Shown here piece after piece: positions 18,141-26,476 of a stretch of DNA of 64,000 nt. Positions within the stretch are counted from its first letter, which is position 1. Each line of letters starts with the position of its first letter. Source of the stretch: Nocardia salmonicida NBRC 13393 (lineage in GTDB: Bacteria; Actinomycetota; Actinomycetes; Mycobacteriales; Mycobacteriaceae); contig NZ_BDBR01000008.1 of assembly GCF_001613085.1 (NCBI RefSeq), positions 248,001-312,000 on the forward strand, given 5' to 3'. A model generated the notes under the pieces. That model saw nothing but the letters and a program-made list of their open reading frames with translations, had not been told where the DNA came from and did not search any database. The position numbers and the translations under genes were made by a program.

Positions 18141-18644
18141 TTACCAGTGGATATAGACCTCGTCGCCGATGCCGACATTCTCGAAGTACCAGGCGGCGTC
18201 GTCGGGTGCGAGGTTGATGCAGCCGTGGCTCACATTGGCGTTGCCCTGCGAGTCCACCGACCACGGCGCCGAGTGCACCATCACGCCACCCCAGGTGAGG
18301 CGAACGGCGTACTCACCGTCGACGATGTAGCCCTCCGGGTCGTCGAGCGGAATGCCGATCGTGCGCGAGTCGAACACCACCGCCCGATCCTTCTCGAGCA
18401 CGCTGAAGGTGCCGGTGGGCGTCTCGAAACCGGGCTTGCCCATCGACGCGGGCATCACCCGCACAACCTGTCCACCCTGGCTGACGGTGAAGGTGTGCGT
18501 CGAGAGATTCGCCTCTGCGTACGTGCCACCGCCGTACTGGGTGCGCTGGCCTCCGATCAGGTCCGCGGACGCGGCTCCCGACCAGGACGCGGCTAATACT
18601 GCCGCCATGATCGCGACGAACAGGAAACGAAATGCGCTCCTCAT
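18141..18644 (-). CDS. Secreted L,D-transpeptidase (YkuD domain)
   Basis: A 167-residue exported protein with a signal peptide (MRSAFRFLFVAIMAAVLAASW, cleavage near SGAASA) and a YkuD catalytic domain. The active-site region runs from MVHSAPW to SHGCINL, containing the conserved His and catalytic Cys. Such enzymes form 3-3 cross-links in peptidoglycan or attach proteins to it. The domain is a minimal one with no Ig-like or lipoprotein parts as in mycobacterial LdtMt2. I chose the ATG at 18644, preceded by GAAGGGG, over a GTG at 18665 in the same frame, since it begins directly with the signal peptide. Confidence 0.9.
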   Translation of the reverse strand: MRSAFRFLFVAIMAAVLAASWSGAASADLIGGQRTQYGGGTYAEANLSTHTFTVSQGGQVVRVMPASMGKPGFETPTGTFSVLEKDRAVVFDSRTIGIPLDDPEGYIVDGEYAVRLTWGGVMVHSAPWSVDSQGNANVSHGCINLAPDDAAWYFENVGIGDEVYIHW

Positions 18645-18788
18645 AAACGCCACCCCTTCACTCACTCGTAGGCGGATTCCAAGTCTAGGCCGCCATGATC
18701 AACTCGACCTATCGAAGTGGTAACGGCCGTCGGGTCCATCGGTGTGTCGTCTTGCGTTCGTGCAGGTCGGGGCCCCGATAAAACGTTC

Positions 18789-19229
18789 TCACTTCGAGAT
18801 CGGTGGTGCCGAGCGCCCCGGTTGCGGTACCGGGGCCGGTTCGGCGCTGCGCGCGGCATCGAATTGGGCTCTGGCGGCGGTGATCTCTGTGTGGTGTTCG
18901 ACCACCCAGGCGCCCATCGCCTGGCTGATCCGCCCCAGATCGGCCCCGAGCGCGGTGATGCCGTATTCCACTCGGGGCGGCATGGTGGGGAACACCTCGC
19001 GTCGGACCAGGCCGTCACGTTCCAGGTCGCGCAGTGTGCGGGTGAGCACCTTCTGGGTGATGCCGTCCAGGCGTCTGCGCAGTTCGTTGAAACGCACCGG
19101 CCCGCCCGCCTCACGTAGGCTGCCGAGCACCAGCAGGACCCATTTGTCGGCGAGTACCGACAGCAATTGCCGCGCGGGGCAGTCACGAAGGAACGCCTCG
19201 ACCGAACTCTGCTCACCGACGGTATCCAT
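18789..19229 (-). CDS. HxlR-family transcriptional regulator
   Basis: A 146-residue winged-helix protein. The HxlR pattern is clear: a cysteine near the N-terminus (RDCPAR), LADKWVLLVLGSL, RFNELRRRLDGITQKVLTRTLRDLERDGLV and PPRVEYGITALG. Members with this N-terminal Cys, such as YodB, often sense thiol-reactive quinones or aldehydes. It is divergent from an NADPH:quinone-reductase-like gene 66 bp away, so it probably controls that gene. The C-terminal ~20 residues are Pro/Ala-rich and probably disordered. Confidence 0.9.
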   Translation of the reverse strand: MDTVGEQSSVEAFLRDCPARQLLSVLADKWVLLVLGSLREAGGPVRFNELRRRLDGITQKVLTRTLRDLERDGLVRREVFPTMPPRVEYGITALGADLGRISQAMGAWVVEHHTEITAARAQFDAARSAEPAPVPQPGRSAPPISK

Positions 19230-19295
19230 GAGGTACCACGGTATCCGAAAGGTGCCTACTTCCGCTGGGACACCGGTCGGAGCAGACTCGACGGT

Positions 19296-20189
19296 ATGTG
19301 GCAGATCGTGCAGAGATCATTCGGCGGACCCGACGTCTTCGAGCGCGTGCAGGCGCCGCGCCCGACGCCGGGTCCGGGGGAGGTGTTGGTGCGGGTCGTG
19401 GCGACCAGCGTCAACGCCGCGGACTGGAAGGTGCGAAGCGGCCTGATCCGGAGCCTGGGTGAGCCGCCGCTCGTGCTCGGACTCGATGTGTCCGGAGTGG
19501 TCGCGGCGGTGGGCGACGGCGCGACGCTGTTCGCGCCGGGAGAAGCGGTGTACGGCATGGTGTTCGGCGGCGCCAACGCGGAATACGTGCTGGCGCAGGA
19601 GAGTCGGCTGGCGCGCGTCCCCGTCTCGATCGACCCGGTCCACGCGGCCGCGCTTCCGGTGGCCGGGGTCACCGCCTGGCAGGCACTGGCCTCGGTGCGG
19701 TCGGGGGAGCGGGTTCTCGTGCACGCGGCCGCCGGTGGGGTCGGGCATCTGGCAGTACAGATCGCCGCCCGGCGCGGCACGTGGATCGCGGCCACCGCGC
19801 GCAGCGGCAACCATGCCTATCTCCGTGGACTCGGCGTCACCGAACCGATCGATTACCCGACCACCGATTTCACCACCGCGGTGCGCGAGGTCGACCTGGT
19901 GCTGGATCTGATCGGCGGCGACTACACGGATCGGTCGTTGACCGTGCTGAGCGATACCGGCCGGGTGGTGGCCGCCGAAGGTCCGCCGACACATCCCGAT
20001 TCGCGAGTGCATCGGCTCTATGTCGAACCGACGACCGCCGCGCTCGACGAGCTCGCGGCGGCGGTCGACCGCGGCGAGCTGACCGTCGACATCGCTGAGA
20101 TCCTGCCGATCACCGAACTCGCCGCCGCGCATCGGCGCAGCGAATCCGGCCGGGTCCGCGGCAAGATCGTGCTCACCGCGGACCGCTGA
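19296..20189 (+). CDS. Zinc-less MDR-family NADP-dependent oxidoreductase (quinone oxidoreductase-like)
   Basis: A 297-residue medium-chain dehydrogenase/reductase of the quinone-oxidoreductase branch. The GroES-like N-terminal domain (PGPGEVLVRVVATSVNAADWK, LGLDVSGVV) is followed by a Rossmann fold with VHAAAGGVGHLAVQIA. No structural or catalytic zinc ligands are present, as in QOR enzymes. The in-frame region upstream of 19296 overlaps the HxlR regulator gene, so the ATG at 19296, which matches the family start, is used. Likely reduces a quinone or enone as a detoxification step; induced through the divergent HxlR protein by inference. Confidence 0.88.
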   Translation: MWQIVQRSFGGPDVFERVQAPRPTPGPGEVLVRVVATSVNAADWKVRSGLIRSLGEPPLVLGLDVSGVVAAVGDGATLFAPGEAVYGMVFGGANAEYVLAQESRLARVPVSIDPVHAAALPVAGVTAWQALASVRSGERVLVHAAAGGVGHLAVQIAARRGTWIAATARSGNHAYLRGLGVTEPIDYPTTDFTTAVREVDLVLDLIGGDYTDRSLTVLSDTGRVVAAEGPPTHPDSRVHRLYVEPTTAALDELAAAVDRGELTVDIAEILPITELAAAHRRSESGRVRGKIVLTADR

Positions 20190-20190
20190 C

Positions 20191-20850
20191 TCAGCCGCGT
20201 ACGGCGTGCAGCACGTCGCCGTGCAGGGCGTCGGCGCGGGCCGCGATGGTCTCGACGTGCAGCAGTGCAGCGGCGAACGGGTCGCCGAGGTCGGCGGGCA
20301 GGGACCCGACGTTGATCTCGATATTGAGCTGCGAGCTCATCGCCGCGGCGCGGGCGGCGTCGGCGGCGGCACCGATGTCGGTGACCACGTTCGGATTGCC
20401 GATCGGCAGCAGTTCGGCCGCCAGGGAGAGGATCTCGTCGGCCTCGTCGACCACGGCGGCGGGTACGCGCGCGGCTTCGACGAGGGCGGCGTTGATCGCC
20501 GCGGTGCGGGCGCCGATCTCGGCGTCGGTGTCCTTCGGCAGTTTGTAGGCGGCGCCGACGGCGGTGAACGCGGCCGCGTCGGCATCGGCGAGGGCGAGCG
20601 ACCTGGCCACCGCGGCATCGGCGGCCACGATGATCTGGTCGATCACCGGCCGGTTGTCCGCGTCCTTGGCCCGAGTCGTGTAGCGCGCCACCATCGCCAC
20701 CAGCGCGGCGGCCTGCGCGGCATGCAGCGCGGCCACGGCCCCGCCACCGGGGGCGGGAACCTTCGCGGCCAGCTCCGACAGGTAGTGCTCCAAGGTCACC
20801 GAACCGAAGGAGGGGGCGATCTGCTGCGGCGACACGGTGGGCTGCGACAC
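20191..20850 (-). CDS. Cyclodeaminase/cyclohydrolase family protein (FTCD C-terminal/FchA-like)
   Basis: A 219-residue all-helical protein with the family hallmark APGGGAVAALHAAQAAALVAMVARYT near the N-terminus and IGNPNVVTDIGAAADAARAAAM near the C-terminus. Relatives are formimidoyl-THF cyclodeaminase and the separate methenyl-THF cyclohydrolase FchA of acetogens. Because the nearby FolD lacks its cyclohydrolase lysine, this protein could supply that activity; that link is inference. The GTG at 20850, with AAAGG upstream, gives a normal N-terminus; a longer in-frame extension is Arg-rich and unlikely to be coding. It is convergent with the oxidoreductase gene (1-bp gap) and divergent from the LLM oxidoreductase. 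Confidence 0.85.
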   Translation of the reverse strand: MSQPTVSPQQIAPSFGSVTLEHYLSELAAKVPAPGGGAVAALHAAQAAALVAMVARYTTRAKDADNRPVIDQIIVAADAAVARSLALADADAAAFTAVGAAYKLPKDTDAEIGARTAAINAALVEAARVPAAVVDEADEILSLAAELLPIGNPNVVTDIGAAADAARAAAMSSQLNIEINVGSLPADLGDPFAAALLHVETIAARADALHGDVLHAVRG

Positions 20851-20999
20851 GACGGGGTGGCCTTTCGATGCGGCGAGAATTGCGTGGAATCTTCTCCCAA
20901 CGCTACCGCGTGCCCGCCCACGCACCCCGCTCGACCAGCACCTGCGCCGACAGACCGACCGGTCGGGGTCGGCGCGTCGTCCGGGGCTATGTTGGGTGC

Positions 21000-22037
21000 A
21001 TGCGGATCGGATTGAGCATCAACTACACGGACGGTTTCAAGGAAACGGCGGCCGAGGTCGCCGACCTGGAACGCGCCGGCCTCGACATCGTCTTCGTGCC
21101 GGAGGCGTACTCGTTCGACGCGGTGAGCGCGCTGGGCTTCCTGGCCGCCCGCACCGAGCGAGTGCAGCTGGCCTCGGGCATCCTGCAGCTCTACACCCGG
21201 ACCCCCAGCCTCACCGCGATGACCGCGGCGGGCCTGGACTACGTCTCCGACGGCCGGTTCATCCTCGGCATCGGCGCCTCGGGCCCGCAGGTCATCGAGG
21301 GCTTCCACGGCGTTCCCTACGACGCCCCGATCGGCCGCACCCGCGAACTGCTCGAAATCTGCCGCACGGTGTGGCGCCGCGAGAAGCTCAACTACCAGGG
21401 CAAGTACTACCAGATTCCGCTGCCCGCCGAGCGTGGCACCGGCCTCGGCAAAGAGCTCAAGCTGATCAATCACCCGGTGCGCGCGGACATTCCGGTGCTG
21501 CTGGCCGCGCTCGGCCCGAAGAACGTGGAGCTGGCCGCCGAGGTCGCCAACGGCTGGCAGCCGATCTTCTTCCTGCCGGAGAAGGCGAACGACGTATGGG
21601 GCGACGCGCTCGCCGCGGGCAAGACCAAGCGTGATCCGGCGCTGGGCGAGCTCGACATCTTCGCCGGTCCCGCACTGGCGATCGGTGAGAACGTCACCGG
21701 GCTGCTCGAGTTCGTGAAGCCGCACCTGGCGCTCTACATCGGCGGCATGGGCGCCAAGGGCAAGAACTTCTATCACACCCTCGCCACCAAGTACGGCTAC
21801 GGCGAAGCCGCCGACCGCATCCAGGAGCTGTACCTGGCAGGCGACAAGCAGGCCGCCACCCAGGCTGTGCCCGACGAGCTGGTGCGCGACGTGTCGCTGA
21901 TCGGTCCGGAGAGCTTCGTGAAGGAGCGCATCGCGGCGATGGCCGAGGCGGGCGTCACCACGCTCAACGTCACGCCGATCGCCGAGAACGCGGCAGGACG
22001 GGTGAAGCTGATCGAGCAGCTGCGCTCGCTCTGCTGA
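21000..22037 (+). CDS. LLM-class (F420-dependent) oxidoreductase
   Basis: A 345-residue luciferase-like TIM-barrel protein. The N-terminus MRIGLSINYTDGF, the loop with VFVPEAYSFDAVSALGFLAARTERVQLASGI, the segment GRFILGIGASGPQV and FHGVPYDAPIGRTRELL are typical of actinobacterial F420-dependent LLM enzymes of this size. It probably uses reduced or oxidised F420 in a hydride transfer; substrate unknown. The ATG at 21000 matches the family N-terminus; upstream in-frame sequence overlaps the divergent cyclodeaminase gene. A strong terminator follows. Confidence 0.88.
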   Translation: MRIGLSINYTDGFKETAAEVADLERAGLDIVFVPEAYSFDAVSALGFLAARTERVQLASGILQLYTRTPSLTAMTAAGLDYVSDGRFILGIGASGPQVIEGFHGVPYDAPIGRTRELLEICRTVWRREKLNYQGKYYQIPLPAERGTGLGKELKLINHPVRADIPVLLAALGPKNVELAAEVANGWQPIFFLPEKANDVWGDALAAGKTKRDPALGELDIFAGPALAIGENVTGLLEFVKPHLALYIGGMGAKGKNFYHTLATKYGYGEAADRIQELYLAGDKQAATQAVPDELVRDVSLIGPESFVKERIAAMAEAGVTTLNVTPIAENAAGRVKLIEQLRSLC

Positions 22038-22052
22038 CACCCACCGACGACA

Positions 22053-22092
22053 AACGCGCCGCCGTCCGGACATTCCCGGGCGGCGGCGCGTT
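22053..22092. terminator. Strong hairpin terminator between convergent genes
   Basis: Arms 22053-22068 and 22077-22092 form a 16-bp stem (AACGCGCCGCCGTCCG with one G-U wobble) around an 8-nt loop. It lies 16 bp after the LLM oxidoreductase stop and 9 bp before the stop of the opposing STAS gene, so it can serve both. Confidence 0.8.
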
Positions 22093-22100
22093 GTGTTGTG

Positions 22101-22478
22101 TCAGGACGTGAACGACGCCAACGCGGCGTCCAGGGTGGTGTGCATGGCGAACACCTGGTCCAGGCTCGTCATCTTCAGCTGACGACTGGTGGCAGGTCCG
22201 TCGGCCACGACCGCGATCGAGGTGGTCTCGCCTGCCCGCTGATGCGCGGCGACCAGCGTCGCCATGCCTGCCGACGCCAGGAACCCGACCGCGGTCAGGT
22301 CGATCACCAGCGCCGCCGGTTTATCGGCCAGGATGGCCTCGATGGTGGCGTCGAGGGCAGGTGCGGTCGCCAGGTCGACCTCGCCGGTCACCGTCAGCAC
22401 CGTGACGCCGTCGTGTACCGCCGTCGTGGTGGTCATCGTGTCCGTGAGTGGATACGCGTCTCCGGAAGAGTTGGTCAC
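22101..22478 (-). CDS. STAS-domain anti-sigma factor antagonist
   Basis: A 125-residue single STAS domain protein. The core reads VTVLTVTGEVDLATAPALDATI and LVIDLTAVGFLASAGMATLVAAHQ, where the Ser of LASAG occupies the phosphorylated position of SpoIIAA/RsbV-type antagonists. It would bind an anti-sigma kinase when dephosphorylated. The GTG at 22478 is the longest start; an ATG at 22436 also fits the family. It lies 82 bp from the SulP gene on the same strand, and the stressosome phosphatase at about 49 kb is a possible partner, without proof. Confidence 0.82.
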   Translation of the reverse strand: MTNSSGDAYPLTDTMTTTTAVHDGVTVLTVTGEVDLATAPALDATIEAILADKPAALVIDLTAVGFLASAGMATLVAAHQRAGETTSIAVVADGPATSRQLKMTSLDQVFAMHTTLDAALASFTS

Positions 22479-22560
22479 TGTTCAACAACACACAACTTCG
22501 CCCGAATACGCAAGCCGCAGGGGTGCTCGCCGCTAGATCGCCCTGGTCGGCATCGGGTTC

Positions 22561-24060
22561 TCAGGCCTCGCCGCCGCCGAGGCCGGACAGGCGAACATGG
22601 CGAGCTTCGGACGCGGCGTTGAGCCCGATGATCTCCACCTGCTTGCCCTTGTTCGCGTACTTGGTGGTGATGGCATCGAGCGCGGCGACGGTGGAGGCGT
22701 CCCAGATGTGGCTCTCGGACAGGTCGATCACGATGTTCGCCGGATCGTCGACGTAGTCGAACTGGTAGACGAGATCGTTGCTGGAGGCGAAGAACAGCTC
22801 GCCGCGCACCTTGTAGACGCGGATGTCGTCGGCGGTGGGCACCGGCACGACCTCGGTGAAGTGCGCGACCCGATGCGCGAACGCCACCATCGCGGCCAGC
22901 ACCCCGACGATCACGCCGTAGGCCAGATTGTGCGTGACGACGGTGACGAGCACGGTCACCAGCATCACCGTGGTCTCCGCGACGGGCATGCGCCGCAATG
23001 TCTTCGGTGCGATGGAATGCCAATCGAAGGTCCCGACCGACACCATGATCATCACCGCGACCAGCACCGCCATCGGGATCTGCGCCACCAGTCCACCGAG
23101 TCCGACGACCAACCCCAGCAGGAAGACACCGGCCAGGAACGTCGAGATCCGGGTCCGCGCTCCGGAGACCTTGACGTTGATCATGGTCTGGCCGATCATC
23201 GCGCACCCGCCCATCCCGCCGAAGAACCCGGTGACGAGATTGGCCACGCCCTGACCCCAGCCCTCGCGGGTCTTGTCCGAATGCGAATCGGTGATGTCGT
23301 CGACGAGCTTGGCCGTCATCAGCGATTCGAGCAGACCGACCAGCGCCATCGCGAGCGCGAACGGCGCGATGATCCGCAGTGTGTCCAGATTCCACGGCAC
23401 GTCCGGTATCCCGGGCGAGGGCAGACTCTTCGGCAGCGCGCCCTCGTCACCCACATTCGGGACATCCAGGGACAACGCCATCGTCACCGCGGTGAGCGCC
23501 ACGATCGCGACGAGCGGCGCCGGCACCGCGGTGGTCAGTTTGGGCAGCAACACCAGAATCGCCAGGCTCGCCGCCAGCATCGGATACACCAGCCAGGGCA
23601 CCCCGATCAGGTACGGGAGCTGGGTGAGAAAGACCGAGATGGCCAGCGCGTTCACGAACCCGACCATCACGCTGCGCGGAATGAAGCGCATCAACCTGGC
23701 CACCCCGACCACGCTCAGCACGATCTGGAACACCCCCGCCAGCAGCACCGTCGCGATCAGATAGTCGATCCCGTACTCGCGCACCACCGGCGCGATCACC
23801 AGCGCCACCGCGCCCGTCGCCGCCGAGATCATCGCGGGCCTGCCGCCGGTGAACGCGATCGTCACCGCCATGGTGAACGAGGCGAACAGCCCCACTCGCG
23901 GATCCACCCCGGCGATGATCGAGAACGAGATCGCCTCGGGTATCAGGGCCAGCGCGACGATCAGTCCGCCCAGCACTTCGGTCCGTAGTCGTCTCGGGCT
24001 GCGTAGCGCCGCGAGCACCGAGATGTCGTCTCGATGTGATCGAGGTGCCGTCGCGGCCAT
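22561..24060 (-). CDS. SulP-family anion transporter with C-terminal STAS domain
   Basis: A 499-residue SulP (SLC26-like) transporter for sulfate, bicarbonate or a similar anion. About twelve membrane helices start after a 27-residue N-terminal tail; typical segments are VALALIPEAISFSIIAGVDP and FFGGMGGCAMIGQTMINVKVSGARTR. A C-terminal STAS domain (from about DIRVYKVRGELFF to QVEIIGLNA) completes the normal architecture. No adjacent carbonic anhydrase or ABC sulfate genes define the substrate. The divergent neighbour is the first KhtT-like subunit, 142 bp away. Confidence 0.92.
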   Translation of the reverse strand: MAATAPRSHRDDISVLAALRSPRRLRTEVLGGLIVALALIPEAISFSIIAGVDPRVGLFASFTMAVTIAFTGGRPAMISAATGAVALVIAPVVREYGIDYLIATVLLAGVFQIVLSVVGVARLMRFIPRSVMVGFVNALAISVFLTQLPYLIGVPWLVYPMLAASLAILVLLPKLTTAVPAPLVAIVALTAVTMALSLDVPNVGDEGALPKSLPSPGIPDVPWNLDTLRIIAPFALAMALVGLLESLMTAKLVDDITDSHSDKTREGWGQGVANLVTGFFGGMGGCAMIGQTMINVKVSGARTRISTFLAGVFLLGLVVGLGGLVAQIPMAVLVAVMIMVSVGTFDWHSIAPKTLRRMPVAETTVMLVTVLVTVVTHNLAYGVIVGVLAAMVAFAHRVAHFTEVVPVPTADDIRVYKVRGELFFASSNDLVYQFDYVDDPANIVIDLSESHIWDASTVAALDAITTKYANKGKQVEIIGLNAASEARHVRLSGLGGGEA

Positions 24061-24202
24061 CCCGAACTCCGTTCCCTGACAGGTGCCGGGTGATCCGGCA
24101 ATCGCTAACCTTAACTATGCGTCAGGTCGGGGACGTGGCTGGTGTACGAGGGTGTGCAGGGTAGGGGCTGGTGTTATTCCGATGTCGTCGTACTGTGAGG
24201 GC

Positions 24203-24682
24203 GTGAACATCGATGTGACGCCTTTACCGGGAATCGGCGTATGCAAGGACTTTCCGCTGGCGGAGGCGCGTCGCCGGATCGGCGTGATCGAGCATCGTGA
24301 CGGCTCCGTCGACCTGGTTGTCTCGCGCGCCGGTGACTACGACTCGACGACGTCGATTCCTCTGTCGGACACCGAGATCGGCGTGCTCGCCGGGTTACTC
24401 GGCGCGCCGCAGGTGGTGCAGAAGACGCGGGAGACCCACAGCGCGGGCGAGCTGTCGACCAGGCAGTTCGCGATCGACCGCGGCAGCCCCTTCGACGGTC
24501 GCCCCCTGCGTGACACCGAGATGCGCACTCGTACCAAGGCCTCGGTCGTCGCGGTGGTGCGCGCGGGTGAGGTAACTCCTTCACCGGGGACCGATTTCAC
24601 CTTCGTCTCCGGTGACCTGGTCGTCGTGATCGGCACCGACGAGGGCCTCGACGCCGCCGGAAGGCTGCTCGGCGCGGGCTGA
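24203..24682 (+). CDS. KhtT-like regulatory subunit of a CPA2 cation/proton antiporter (copy 1)
   Basis: A 159-residue cytoplasmic subunit. The N-terminal ~75 residues (MNIDVTPLPGIGV to LAGLLGAP) match the domain typical of actinobacterial antiporter regulatory subunits, and the C-terminal part is a TrkA_C (RCK C-lobe) domain (ASVVAVVRAGEVTPSPG, SGDLVVVIGT). In Bacillus, KhtT with KhtU forms a K+/H+ antiporter regulated by nucleotides. GTG at 24203 follows a GAGG site. A second copy follows after 59 bp, then the antiporter, all on one strand. Confidence 0.88.
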   Translation: MNIDVTPLPGIGVCKDFPLAEARRRIGVIEHRDGSVDLVVSRAGDYDSTTSIPLSDTEIGVLAGLLGAPQVVQKTRETHSAGELSTRQFAIDRGSPFDGRPLRDTEMRTRTKASVVAVVRAGEVTPSPGTDFTFVSGDLVVVIGTDEGLDAAGRLLGAG

Positions 24683-24741
24683 GAATCCATACGGATAGTA
24701 AAGGGCAGGTAAGGTATCCCTAGCTGAGGTTAGGTGATCCC

Positions 24742-25224
24742 ATGAATGTAGAAGTGACGTCCCTGCCGGGAATCGGTGTCCGCAAAGAGTTTTCACTGTC
24801 GAAGGTGGACCGCCGCATCGGCATCGTCGACCACCGCGACGGTGGTACCGACCTGATTTTCACCAAGGTCGGCGACCCCGATTCGACCGTACAGATTCCA
24901 CTGTCCGCGGTCGAGGCCCGCACGCTGGCGAGCCTGCTCGGCGCACCCCAGTTGGTCGCGCAGCTGCGCGAAGAACATCGCGAACTCGACGGAGTGAGCA
25001 CGCGATCGATGTTGGTTCCGCCGAATTCGCCGTACGCGTCGCGGCGGTTGGGCGATACCGAGCTGCGGACCAAGACGCGCGCCTCGATCGTGGCGGTCCT
25101 GCGCGCGGGGCAGGTCCTGGCCTCACCGGGACCGGAATTCGTGTTCGCCAGTGGCGATATGGTCGTCGTGGTCGGCACGAATGCCGGGTTGGACGCCGCC
25201 GCTTCGATCCTGACCGACGGCTGA
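24742..25224 (+). CDS. KhtT-like regulatory subunit of a CPA2 cation/proton antiporter (copy 2)
   Basis: A 160-residue paralogue of the preceding gene with the same two domains: N-terminal MNVEVTSLPGIGV to LASLLGAP and C-terminal TrkA_C (ASIVAVLRAGQVLASPG, SGDMVVVVGT). The two copies are clearly alike but not recent identical duplicates, which suggests either a heteromeric regulator or two regulators for one transporter. It ends 4 bp before the antiporter start, so translation is probably coupled with it; copy 1 is separated by 59 bp and may have its own promoter arrangement. Confidence 0.88.
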   Translation: MNVEVTSLPGIGVRKEFSLSKVDRRIGIVDHRDGGTDLIFTKVGDPDSTVQIPLSAVEARTLASLLGAPQLVAQLREEHRELDGVSTRSMLVPPNSPYASRRLGDTELRTKTRASIVAVLRAGQVLASPGPEFVFASGDMVVVVGTNAGLDAAASILTDG

Positions 25225-25228
25225 GCCG

Positions 25229-26428
25229 GTGGAGATCAGTGGAACCGCGCTGGCACTGATCCAGCTGGGGGCTGTGTTCTTCGGGTTGGGCGTACTGGGG
25301 CGCATCGCGGCGCGCATCGGCCTCTCGCCGATCCCGCTCTACCTGCTCGGGGGTTTGGTCTTCGGTACCGGCGGGCTGATCGAGCTGCACGAGGTGGAGG
25401 ACTTCATCCACATCGCCAGTGAGATCGGCGTCGTGCTGCTGCTGTTGCTGCTCGGATTGGAATACACCGCCGGTGAATTGGTCACCGGCATGCGCAAATC
25501 GTGGCCCGCGGGTCTGCTCGACCTGGTGCTCAACGCGACCCCCGGTGTGATCGTGGCGCTGATGCTCGGCCTCGGTCCCACCGGGGCGATCGCGATGGCC
25601 GGCGTCACCTACATCTCCTCGTCGGGCATCGTCGCCAAGGTGCTCAACGACCTGGGTCGACTGGGTAACCGCGAGACGCCGACCGTGCTGTCGATCCTGG
25701 TGTTCGAGGACCTGGCGATGGCGGTGTATCTGCCGGTGCTCACCGCGGTGCTGGCCGGTGTCGGGTTCGTGGCCGGGATGACCACCGTGGGAATCGCGCT
25801 GGTCGCGGTGACCGTGGTGCTCGTCGTCGCGCTGCGCTACGGCAGATATGTCTCGGCGATCGTGGCCAGTGAGGATCGTGAGATCTTCCTGCTCAAGCTG
25901 CTCGGTTCGGCGCTGCTGGTGGCGGGTATCGCCTCGGCGGTGCAGGTGTCGGCGGCGGTCGGCGCGTTCCTGCTCGGTATCGCGATCTCGGATTCGACCG
26001 CGCACGACGCCACCAAGATCCTCGAACCGCTGCGCGACCTGTTCGCGGCGATGTTCTTCGTGCTGTTCGGGTTGAGCACCGATCCGGCGAGTATTCCGCC
26101 GGTGCTCGGCTGGGCGGTGCTGCTGGCGGTGGTCACCACGATCACCAAGATCGCCACCGGGTGGTGGGCGGCCAAGCGCGCGGGGGCCTCGCAACTGGGC
26201 CGGGCTCGGGCCGGTACCGCCTTGGTGGCGCGCGGTGAATTCTCGATCGTCATCGCGGGCCTCGCGGTCGCCGCGGGCGCGGTACCCGCCGAATTCGCCG
26301 CCCTGGCCACCACGTACGTGCTCCTGATGGCCATCATCGGCCCGATCGGTGCCCGCATCGTGGAACCGGTGATGCGTCTGGTGGTCGGTCGCAAGCAGCG
26401 TGTGCAGGTCGATCCGCTCGCGGAATGA
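25229..26428 (+). CDS. CPA2-family cation:proton antiporter (KhtU/KefB-like)
   Basis: A 399-residue membrane protein with about twelve helices of the Na+/H+ exchanger (CPA2) fold. Typical segments are GVVLLLLLLGLEYTAGELV, the acidic VFEDLAMAVYLPV in a transmembrane helix (ED pair of the ion pathway) and LLGIAISDSTAHD. There is no fused TrkA_N domain; regulation would come from the separate KhtT-like subunits just upstream. K+ as exported cation is inferred from the family. GTG start at 25229 with a GAGCCGGTG context, 4 bp after the preceding stop. Confidence 0.9.
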   Translation: MEISGTALALIQLGAVFFGLGVLGRIAARIGLSPIPLYLLGGLVFGTGGLIELHEVEDFIHIASEIGVVLLLLLLGLEYTAGELVTGMRKSWPAGLLDLVLNATPGVIVALMLGLGPTGAIAMAGVTYISSSGIVAKVLNDLGRLGNRETPTVLSILVFEDLAMAVYLPVLTAVLAGVGFVAGMTTVGIALVAVTVVLVVALRYGRYVSAIVASEDREIFLLKLLGSALLVAGIASAVQVSAAVGAFLLGIAISDSTAHDATKILEPLRDLFAAMFFVLFGLSTDPASIPPVLGWAVLLAVVTTITKIATGWWAAKRAGASQLGRARAGTALVARGEFSIVIAGLAVAAGAVPAEFAALATTYVLLMAIIGPIGARIVEPVMRLVVGRKQRVQVDPLAE

Positions 26429-26440
26429 ACGATCTCGACG

Positions 26441-26466
26441 AGGCCCTCGCGATCGTTCGCGGGGCC
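26441..26466. terminator. Hairpin between antiporter and response-regulator genes
   Basis: AGGCCCTCGCG pairs with CGCGGGGCCT with one bulged base around a short loop, 12 bp after the antiporter stop and 10 bp before the stop of the opposing regulator. Probable bidirectional terminator. Confidence 0.6.
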
Positions 26467-26476
26467 TTCGGCGTTC

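Noticed and set aside
19230-19295. Possible HxlR operator GGTACC-ACGGTATCC in the gap to the quinone oxidoreductase
   Set aside because: The half-sites do not form a convincing inverted repeat.
24700-24735. Similar iron-box-like stretch (TAAGGTATCCCTAGCTGAGGTTAGG region) before the second KhtT-like gene
   Set aside because: Poor symmetry and no functional reason for iron control.
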